Source: Chryseosolibacter sp964563295
Lineage (GTDB): Bacteria > Bacteroidota > Bacteroidia > Cytophagales > Cyclobacteriaceae
Assembly: GCA_964563295.1 (NCBI GenBank)
Contig: CAZLWX010000047.1
Span: forward strand, 1-26,384
Direction: 5' to 3'
Length of the DNA stretch: 26,384 nucleotides
The notes under the pieces were generated by a model, which saw only the letters and a list, made by a program, of their open reading frames with translations, was not told the DNA's origin and made no database searches. A program made the translations under genes and the position numbers. Below, piece by piece: positions 7,871 through 14,500 of this stretch; the stretch's first letter is position 1; every line of letters starts with the position of its first letter.

Positions 7871-8440
7871 CTACACTTCCAGTGCCGCGCGAAAACCTCG
7901 TGCCGCATAATAGGACTCGGCGCCGTTGTGGTATACGAACACCGTGTTATAACGTCGATCGCAGAATAGTGCACCGCCGAGCTTCCGAATAGCGGGCGGT
8001 GTTTGTACCCAACTCGAGGTCTTGGTATCGAAGTTTCCGAGCTTTTGCAATTCCCGGTATTGTTCCTCGCTCAGCACCTCAACGCCCATCGACGCCGCCA
8101 CTTCCAATGCACTGCCTTTGGGCTTGTTTTCCTTTCTTGCGCGAAGGGCGTCACCATCGTAACAAAGGCTCCTTCGCCCCGCCGGGCTTTCAGCCGCACA
8201 ATCAAAGAAAATGTACTTACCCGTTTTCTTATTCTGGCCTACGACATCCGGTTCTCCCCCCGTTAATTCCATCTGATGAAGAGACCATAGCTTTTGAGGA
8301 TCAAGTCTCGACTCCACCTTGCTCCATTCCATGCCTTGGTGGCGGTTCATATTCTTTTCAAAGCGCTTCTTCAGTACGTCGAGAAACTCTTTCTGTTGGC
8401 TTGCAGACAACTGCTTTTTTGTTGATTCACTTTTTGCCAT
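7871..8440 (-). CDS. DUF4256 domain-containing protein
   Basis: This 189-residue protein matches the DUF4256 family in length and layout. It has an N-terminal helical segment (EFLDVLKKRFEKNMNRHQGMEW), a middle TGGEPDVVG then YIFFDCAAESPAGRRSLCYD, and the ending GGALFCDRRYNTVFVYHNGA. The biochemical role of the family is not known. The gene starts 35 bp after the stop of the SRPBCC gene at 8476, so the two are likely co-transcribed. In many bacteria DUF4256 genes lie beside SRPBCC and ArsR genes, as here. The protein has no signal peptide or membrane helix, so it should be cytoplasmic. Confidence 0.88.
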   Translation of the reverse strand: MAKSESTKKQLSASQQKEFLDVLKKRFEKNMNRHQGMEWSKVESRLDPQKLWSLHQMELTGGEPDVVGQNKKTGKYIFFDCAAESPAGRRSLCYDGDALRARKENKPKGSALEVAASMGVEVLSEEQYRELQKLGNFDTKTSSWVQTPPAIRKLGGALFCDRRYNTVFVYHNGAESYYAARGFRAALEV

Positions 8441-8475
8441 GACGTTTTGGTCTGAATGTTAATTGATTTGCAATG

Positions 8476-8946
8476 TTATGTGCCTGCGGCCATGCTGCGC
8501 AGCTCGTTTTCGAGTTTGTCCATATTTTCTTCGTTCTTTTCCGGAACATACTTCCTGAGTTTGGCGCACTCCTCGGGCGTCGCGAACTTCTGCTTGAAAA
8601 TGACTCTTGTCCTATCGCTGTTGAGTTCTTCAAAGACAACTTCTACCTGGAACAATGGCTTGGACAGGCGATCCCAAACCAACAACTCGGGTTCCCGAAT
8701 GGCGACAAAGGTGCAGTCGTTGGGATAATTTCCTCGTTCCGGGCCGTGCATGGTGAACGTCCACCGGCCGCCGATACGCAGATCGAACGTGTGAAAGGTG
8801 TTTGTAAATCCTTTCGGTCCCCACCAGTTTCTGAGATGGTCCGGGTGAGTCCAGGCCTTGAAAACGAGCGACCTCGGGTATGCGAACTCCCGGCGGGTGA
8901 CAATCTCGCATTCGGGTGGAGTGTTGAGAATTTTCGGCGTCTCCAT
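8476..8946 (-). CDS. SRPBCC/AHSA1 family protein
   Basis: This 156-residue protein has the START-like SRPBCC fold of the AHSA1 (activator of Hsp90 ATPase homologue) type. Marks are ITREFAYP-type start (here VTRREFAYPRSLVFKAWTHPDHLRNWWGP is the key region, residues about 16-44), the GGRWTFTMHGP strand and ERTRV/KQKFATPEE near the end. Such proteins form a hydrophobic cavity for small ligands. It shares this layout with the second SRPBCC protein at 9596. A repeat tract of the AAAC type lies 12 bp upstream in the sense direction, separating it from the DoxX gene by about 230 bp, so it may have its own promoter or be the tail of the arsR operon. Confidence 0.87.
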   Translation of the reverse strand: METPKILNTPPECEIVTRREFAYPRSLVFKAWTHPDHLRNWWGPKGFTNTFHTFDLRIGGRWTFTMHGPERGNYPNDCTFVAIREPELLVWDRLSKPLFQVEVVFEELNSDRTRVIFKQKFATPEECAKLRKYVPEKNEENMDKLENELRSMAAGT

Positions 8947-9177
8947 TCGTGGGAGGGGTTAGTTTGAAGTTTGAAGTTTGTAGTTTGTAGTTTGTAAGTT
9001 GTCTGAAGTTTGAAGTTAGTCGGTTCGCGGGTTTATTACACGTTCGAGTGGCGATGTCAGGTCTGTTTTCGCAAGAAGATTCGGCGACCTGGAGCACACT
9101 AGTTTGTGCCTGCACACGCGCCCGCAACACCAACAAGTCCGTGGCCGCAACCGGCGCGCTGCCGGATTCCTGGACGA
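8947..9177. other. Gene-free spacer between DoxX and SRPBCC genes
   Basis: This 231-bp spacer holds the AAAC-type repeat at 8959-9020 and then GC-rich sequence (9080-9177) without a supported coding frame. No clear terminator for the DoxX gene or promoter for the SRPBCC gene could be identified. Confidence 0.45.
8959..9020 (-). repeat. AAACTTC/AAACTAC short-period repeat upstream of SRPBCC gene
   Basis: On the minus strand this reads as repeated CTTCAAAC and CTACAAAC units, the same as at 262-337 and 10576-10801. It lies 12 bp before the ATG at 8946, in the sense orientation of that gene, as the first copy does for the exonuclease gene. Confidence 0.75.
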
Positions 9178-9588
9178 TCATGCGTGTGCAAGTTGTTGGT
9201 TAACATTTTTCGCCACAGACGGAATCTTCCGATCTGCCGGCCTGAAGTACCACGAAGTAGCCGTTAACGCCAGGAGCAACGAAGGTCCAAAGAAATCTGC
9301 CGCACCCGAACCACTCGCCAGGTGAGAGATAATCGCACCTGTCATGTTGAAGAAGAAACCCGCGTACGCCCATTCTTTCAGCAACGGAAAACGGGGTACC
9401 AGGACGGCGACGACACCCAGGAGCTTGCAGACGCCGATTAATGTCACGAAGTAAACCGGGTATCCAAGACCAGTAATCATCTTAACTTCGTCGGGTGTTT
9501 TCATCAGTTGCACCAGACCGGTTGAGACCATTCCGAGGGCAAGCCAGAGGGTAGCAATCCAATAGATAATCTTGTCTCTCTTTTTCAT
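9178..9588 (-). CDS. DoxX family membrane protein
   Basis: This 136-residue protein has four predicted membrane helices (IIYWIATLWLALGMVSTGLV, YFVTLIGVCKLLGVVAVLV, a third around AYAGFFFNMTGAIIS and a fourth around FFGPSLLLALTATSWYF). The pattern KLLGVVAVLVPRFPLLKEWAYAG is typical of DoxX/DoxD-like proteins. Some family members are subunits of quinone-linked oxidoreductases; small ones like this have no defined reaction. The start follows the stop of the SRPBCC gene at 9596 by 7 bp, so it is translated from the arsR operon. DoxX with ArsR and SRPBCC is a recurring combination. Confidence 0.88.
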   Translation of the reverse strand: MKKRDKIIYWIATLWLALGMVSTGLVQLMKTPDEVKMITGLGYPVYFVTLIGVCKLLGVVAVLVPRFPLLKEWAYAGFFFNMTGAIISHLASGSGAADFFGPSLLLALTATSWYFRPADRKIPSVAKNVNQQLAHA

Positions 9589-9595
9589 AAGAACG

Positions 9596-10060
9596 TTATT
9601 TTAGTTTGTTTGCGATCTCCTGCAGGCGGTTGTGTGCCATGTTAATACCCTGGACAAAGGGCATTTTTAACAACCGATCCCGAAACTCGACGGACTTGAA
9701 TACGATTTGCATGGTCAGCCTGCTGGTCTCATCGGTGAGCTTCTCGAATTCCAAAAACTCCAATTGAGCAGTGGACGTGACGCTGTCCATCTCGAATGTT
9801 CGTATGATCCTTTCGTTGGGAATGAATTCGTGGATAGCTCCGTTCATTCCGTATTTATTTCCAAGAGGATCGGTTGTTTCAAACTGGTAGCCTCCGTGTT
9901 TCTTGTTTTCGAGTTTCAGCACTTTGGTGCCCATCCATTGCTCGAGGACTTCGGGTTCCGTGTACGCCTTGAAGAGCAGGTCGACAGGAAGGTCGAACTC
10001 CCGGGTGATGAGAATTTCCTGTTTGCCATCGACGGCATGGACTTTGGTTTTGCGCTCCAT
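9596..10060 (-). CDS. SRPBCC/AHSA1 family protein, in the arsR operon
   Basis: This 154-residue protein has the AHSA1-type SRPBCC fold: ILITREFDLPVDLLFKAYTE then PEVLEQWMGTK at the N-terminal side, a central GGYQFETTDPLGNKYGMNG and a closing helix with FVQGINMAHNRLQEIANKL. The ligand is unknown. Its start lies only 2 bp after the arsR stop and its stop 7 bp before the DoxX start, so the three form a tight operon. Pairing of an ArsR-type repressor with an SRPBCC protein is common and often suggests that the regulator controls the SRPBCC gene. It is a distant relative, not a close copy, of the protein at 8476. Confidence 0.88.
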   Translation of the reverse strand: MERKTKVHAVDGKQEILITREFDLPVDLLFKAYTEPEVLEQWMGTKVLKLENKKHGGYQFETTDPLGNKYGMNGAIHEFIPNERIIRTFEMDSVTSTAQLEFLEFEKLTDETSRLTMQIVFKSVEFRDRLLKMPFVQGINMAHNRLQEIANKLK

Positions 10061-10062
10061 AA

Positions 10063-10386
10063 TTATTGCTTTGATCGATATTTTTTCATGACGGCTTCCA
10101 GCTTGTTAAACCGGTCATCCCAGAACTTGCGGAAAGGTTCGATGAACTCCGCTATTTCTTTCATTTTTCCTGGATTAAAGTGATAGTAGATCTCCCGACC
10201 GGTTTGTTCGTGCTTGAGCAACTCACACTCCGTCAGAATTTGAATATGCTTCGAAATGGTTTGGCGGGAGGAATCGAAATTCGCGGCTATGGCCGTTGGA
10301 GTCATCGCTTGCAAAGCTACCAGTGTGATAATTGCCCGGCGGGTGGGGTCGGCAATGGCTTGGAACACGTCTCTTCTCAGGTCCAT
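10063..10386 (-). CDS. ArsR-family winged-helix transcriptional regulator
   Basis: This 107-residue regulator has the compact ArsR/SmtB winged-helix fold: DVFQAIADPTRRAIITLVAL, the recognition-helix region NFDSSRQTISKHIQIL and the wing LLKHEQTGREIYYHFNP. The metal-binding cysteine pattern of classical ArsR/SmtB (ELCVCDL) is missing; only one cysteine is present (TECELL). It therefore probably responds to something other than metal, or acts through its partner proteins. It is the first gene of the arsR-SRPBCC-doxX operon. A direct repeat overlaps the likely promoter just upstream, which suggests autoregulation. Confidence 0.9.
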   Translation of the reverse strand: MDLRRDVFQAIADPTRRAIITLVALQAMTPTAIAANFDSSRQTISKHIQILTECELLKHEQTGREIYYHFNPGKMKEIAEFIEPFRKFWDDRFNKLEAVMKKYRSKQ

Positions 10387-10394
10387 AATGTGCA

Positions 10395-10432
10395 GCTATT
10401 TGACTGCAAGATATATGCAGGCATTTAACTGC
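10395..10432 (-). promoter_or_regulatory. Direct repeats upstream of arsR, candidate operator and promoter
   Basis: Two 13-bp sites, GCTATTTGACTGC (10395-10407) and GGCATTTAACTGC (10420-10432), match at ten positions and are 25 bp apart. Between them the minus strand reads TATATCTTG, a near -7 box, with ATTTGCG about 20 bases upstream as possible -33 TTG. The arsR start is 9 bp beyond the proximal copy. The arrangement suits binding by the ArsR dimer and autorepression, but this is inference. Confidence 0.5.
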
Positions 10433-10541
10433 GCAAATTTTTTGTGAGATTTTTTGCGCGAGCTATTTAGGGGGCTTCGGGAGGGCTGGAACTGGCTACG
10501 ATGAGCACCAGGAAATGCCGCACTGCAACCAAATACGTAAA

Positions 10542-10573
10542 AAGCCACTAAGGCACCAAGGCACTAAGAAATA
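10542..10573 (+). repeat. CACTAAGGCACCAAGG short-period repeat
   Basis: The run GCCACTAAGGCACCAAGG then CACTAAG contains three degenerate 9-base units of the form CAC(T/C)AAGG. It directly precedes the AAAC and GGAACCC repeats and belongs to the same low-complexity intergenic tract. Confidence 0.6.
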
Positions 10574-10575
10574 CA

Positions 10576-10652
10576 GTTACAAACTACAAACTTCGAACTT
10601 TCAGGAACCCGGAACGCGGAACCCGGAACCCGGAACTACAAACTTCGAACTT
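10576..10652 (+). repeat. Composite AAAC / GGAACCC repeat block
   Basis: AAACTAC and AAACTTC units (10576-10600) lead into five GGAACCC-like heptamers (10603-10636), then AAAC units again (10634-10652). Both repeat families found at the left end of the window are joined here in the same order. Confidence 0.75.
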
Positions 10653-10732
10653 GCTATGCCACCGCACACCCTTGCGTCCCTAAAGGGAGCCGCCGCTCAT
10701 GGCAACATCTAGTCACACCCCAACACCGGAAC

Positions 10733-10802
10733 CCTTTCAGGAACCCGGAACTCGGAACCCGGAACTCGGAACTTCAAACACTTCAAACTTCCAACTACCA
10801 AC
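10733..10802 (+). repeat. Second composite GGAACCC / AAAC repeat block
   Basis: After CTTTCAGGAACCCGGAAC, which also begins the heptamer part of the previous block, come GGAACTC and GGAACCC heptamers to 10771 and AAACTTC-like units to 10801. The block ends 4 bp from the last stop codon of the ABC-RND cluster. Confidence 0.75.
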
Positions 10803-10805
10803 AGT

Positions 10806-11507
10806 TCACACAAATTTTTCGCGGAACTGCAAATTGTACATCGCGTATAATACTGAAAGCGCGCTGAGAACCAGCAGGTAGATCCTGTTTTTGTAGATGA
10901 CGGTCTGCCAGATAAAGTCGCTCATATCGCGGGGCTCCGAGTAGGGATTGAGAAAAACGTTGTAAGCGGTGTATTCCAGGGGCTCAAGGAAGATCAGGAA
11001 CACGAAACCGACAATTACCAACACGATCGCCGTGCCATTCCCGTTCTTGATCAGCGTTGAAAGCATAAAACCCAGGGACGAAAGAAAACCGATAGGGAAC
11101 AGTACCTGCCCCACCATTGGAAGCATGCTGAACCGGTAAAGGGCAAGGTTTGCAATACCGGCCAGGACAAGCAAGATGGCCGCTGCTATGGCGATAGTTA
11201 GTATGAAACGCACTAACCAGACCTTATACCGGTAGTTTGGAATGCCAAAAATAGTTTCCAGCATCTTTGAATCGTCATCGTTTTGGATGCCATAGGCCAT
11301 TGGGTAGAAGATGAGTAACAACCCCGGAAAAACGAGAAACCCGTACATGACCTCGTCGTTGAACTGGGGCTCTTCGAAGAGCGACACCGTGATGATAAAA
11401 GCGTAGAACAGGAATGCGGCAGCCACGAAGTAAATGAATTTACTTCCAAAGATTACTTTCACATTGTAGACGATTAGCCTATACAATAGGAGCCAGTAAC
11501 TCTTCAT
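10806..11507 (-). CDS. ABC-2-type transporter permease, last gene of the ABC-RND cluster
   Basis: This 233-residue membrane protein has about six predicted helices, for example FIYFVAAAFLFYAFIITVSL, YGFLVFPGLLLIFYPMAYGI and IVLVIVGFVFLIFLEPLEY. The layout is that of a half-size ABC-2 permease, with the motif DSKMLETIFGIPNYRYKVWL after helix 2, comparable to the coupling region of such proteins. Its ATG lies 29 bp inside the end of the RND-ATPase fusion gene, implying translational coupling. The fused ATPase is therefore its most likely energy source. No ATP-binding or periplasmic domain is present. The substrate is unknown. Confidence 0.83.
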   Translation of the reverse strand: MKSYWLLLYRLIVYNVKVIFGSKFIYFVAAAFLFYAFIITVSLFEEPQFNDEVMYGFLVFPGLLLIFYPMAYGIQNDDDSKMLETIFGIPNYRYKVWLVRFILTIAIAAAILLVLAGIANLALYRFSMLPMVGQVLFPIGFLSSLGFMLSTLIKNGNGTAIVLVIVGFVFLIFLEPLEYTAYNVFLNPYSEPRDMSDFIWQTVIYKNRIYLLVLSALSVLYAMYNLQFREKFV

Positions 11508-14500
11508 TTTTCTTTTGGGATTTGTTTTTCATCAACCATAAATACGCGTCTTCCAGGTTGGCGCGCACCGGGGAGGCGTTAAGCCGCGGGGGTATGTCCG
11601 ATAAGCATTTCACACGGATCAAGTCGCCTTCGCGCATGTGGTGGACAATGAGATAGTTTTCTTTTTCACGATCAAATTCGTTCGGCGTCAGATGGAATTC
11701 CCAAACTTTATCATGGGCCAGTTCAGCCATGGTGCTTGGACTGCCGACATACTCGATATTGCCGGAGATGAGGACCGCCAGCTTGTTGCAGCTGCTCGCA
11801 ATGTCTTCGATGATGTGCGTCGAGAACACAACGATCCGTTCGCGACTGAGTTCCACCAGCAGGTTGCGGAACCGGATACGCTCCAACGGATCGAGGCCCG
11901 CGGTTGGCTCGTCCACGACCAGTATTTTGGGCAAGTGAAGCAGAATCTGGGCAATTCCGATCCGCTGTTTCATACCGCCGGAGAACGAGCCGATCTTTTT
12001 TTGCTGGTGCTCATCCATGTGCACGGCCTTTAGCACGTATTGAACCCGCGCTTCCCGCTCGTCCTTATTGGTAATCCTTCGAAGGATCGCCTGATAATCC
12101 AGGAACTCGTAGGGCGTCATATTCTCATAGGTGCCAAATCCCTGGGGGAGATACCCGATGAGGCCTTGCAATTCTTCTCGCCGTACAAGAGTATCATTCC
12201 CGTTAATCCAGATCTTGCCGTAACTTTGATCCAGAATTCCGCAAAGAATCCGCATCAATGTCGTCTTGCCTGCCCCGTTGGGACCTAATAATCCAAACAT
12301 CCCCTGCTCGATGGTCAGGCTTACGCCCTTGAGGGCCTTGAACGACGCTTTCTTAGGCTTGATGAACGGAATAGCGAGCAGTGTCCTGTAATAAAGTCTC
12401 TTTAGTCCTGCGAGCCGGCCTATGATCGCATCCGGGTTAACCGCACTATCCCGCATCCGCTTCGACATTCGCACCAGGTAGAGGCCAGTAAACCACAAGA
12501 TGATTAGTATAACACCGATGGCCTTAATCTCAATATCGGTATACAAGTAGGCGGCACTCCCTAACGGAAAGCCCCAATAAAGCAACGCGCTAATTATCCT
12601 GATGAGTCTCTGCCGGTTTACCAACTGCGCAGCGTCATGCAACATCGATAACAGTAGCGCATGCAAGGCAATCATAAAGAATAGCTGCCAAAATGTTTTG
12701 TCAAGATAGAAGTAGATATAGTAGACGAGGAATCCGACCAGCGCGCTTTGCCAGATCAGGTTTTGCAAAAGTGTTTTCAACGTGGTGGGCTCTTCGCCGC
12801 GAGCATCGAACAAGCGCCTATTCCCTTTCCATTCCCTGATCCATCGTTTATCCCTTCCGTATACCTTGGTCAGGTTTTGAATTTCAATGTGCATCGTTTC
12901 ATCGGCAGCAACTATTCGTGCGTTGGCCTGACGCAGGGAAGACATTATAAAAAAGGTACCGCCAGGAATAAGGATGATGGCAGCAATATAGGCCATCATC
13001 TGCCAAAGCAACCCCTCGATCCTGATGGGTATCAGGGCCCCGATCACGACCATAAATATGATTTGGGTGGCTTTGATCCCAGGCTTCAAATTTCTGAACC
13101 AGTCCAGGAAGCTCTCGAGTCCCGCGCACATCGTTGGAATAAAGAATAGGGTGAGCAATGTTGCAAAGGCCAGACCTCCCATGACCGTAACGGCAAATGG
13201 CTGCCCAATGCTTACCACATATTCAGCTTCACCCATAGCCAATGGCAGCATGGCGATGATCGTTGTGATCGACGTGATGAGAATGGGGCGTATACGTGAA
13301 ATGCCGCTCATCATCAACGCGCGATATTTGGAGTAGCCCTGACGTCGCAGGATGCGGGAATAGTCAATCAGAATGATTCCATTGTTGACGACTACACCTA
13401 ACAGAATTAAGAAGCCGATCAACGTGTTGGCGCTCAGGATCGAATTCCCGGTCAGCGTCAAACCCAGGAAAGCGCCGATGGCGGCGAGGGGAACTGCGAA
13501 CATGATCACGATTGGCAGATAAAGCGATTCGAATACCGCTGCCAGGATCATGAGGATGATTACGATTGCCGCAAAGATGAAGAAATAGAAATCGTCATAC
13601 AGGCCTTCGTCGCGCTGAATCGCCACCGCTATTCCAGCTGGAATGTTGACACCGCTCACGATCTGATCGATCTCCAGTCGGGACGCTTCGAGGAGGGACT
13701 CGGATTTTAAGACTTCATCGATGAACTGGTAGGTGATGGTAATGCGCTTCTCCTGGTTCTGGCGCGTGATCGTACTCTCGCCGGATGAATACACCACGTC
13801 GCCAAAGTCGGAGAGCGTGTGCATCGAGCCGGTTGAGCTGGTCACGGACATTTCTCGCAAGTCCCGCATTTCTTTTGCTCTGTCACGGAACTGGTTTTGC
13901 GTGCGGATGGTGATTTCGTATTCCTCGCCGCCGCTGACGAAGGTCGCGTCCGATGAAAACGATGGTTGAAAATCATTGAGGGCTATCGCGACGTTCTGCA
14001 ACGTGAGGTGATTTTCACTCATTCGATTTTGATCGAAAATGAGATGCGCTTCGGGGCGTTCAGGGCTGATGTTTACAGTGCTCTGGGATACCGACTGAAG
14101 ACCACTCACCAGTGTGTTGAGATCGTTCGCGATAGTCTGCATCAGCTCAAAATTCTGGCCCTTGAGAATAATACTTTCCGTCGGTGTGCCGATACCCAGC
14201 ATGCGCTCAAAATCATCCGAAGCTGAATTGCCTCCTCCTCCGCCTTGCCCTTGTCCCTGCGCAGGCGGCTGATCCAGCGAAATATTCAGATCTTCGAAAT
14301 CGCGGGATAGGGAAGAGAGTTTGATCCTCACATCTTCGATCGAAATGGTGTCAAGGTCCTTGAAATCCTCGACTAGCTGGAGCGTCAGGACGGCTTCACC
14401 TTCTGAAACCTGGGCTACCACCTTTTCAACAACTGGTATTGCCATAACCTTTTCTTCAACCTTCCTGACCCTCACATCGGTCGATTCCAGCGTTGCCCCC

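Larger units (their letters stand above)
10387..10805. other. 419-bp gene-free region: arsR promoter and short repeats
   Basis: This region lies between the arsR start and the end of the large ABC-RND cluster, both on the minus strand. The arsR-proximal part (10387-10440) holds the candidate operator and promoter. The rest is repeats, with an inverted repeat CCCTAAAGGG inside (10678-10687). I see no coding frame with a protein-like composition. Confidence 0.6.

Noticed and set aside
8630..9181. Minus-strand 183-residue frame
   Set aside because: It overlaps the SRPBCC gene in another frame and includes translated AAAC repeats, so it is a chance frame.
10542..10802. CRISPR array
   Set aside because: The units are 7-9 bases with no regular spacers of constant length and no cas genes nearby.
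12000..12894. Separate ABC ATPase gene starting at the internal ATG (12894)
   Set aside because: The frame is continuous with the RND part and no stop or clear start signal separates them. An internal start cannot be excluded but is not needed.
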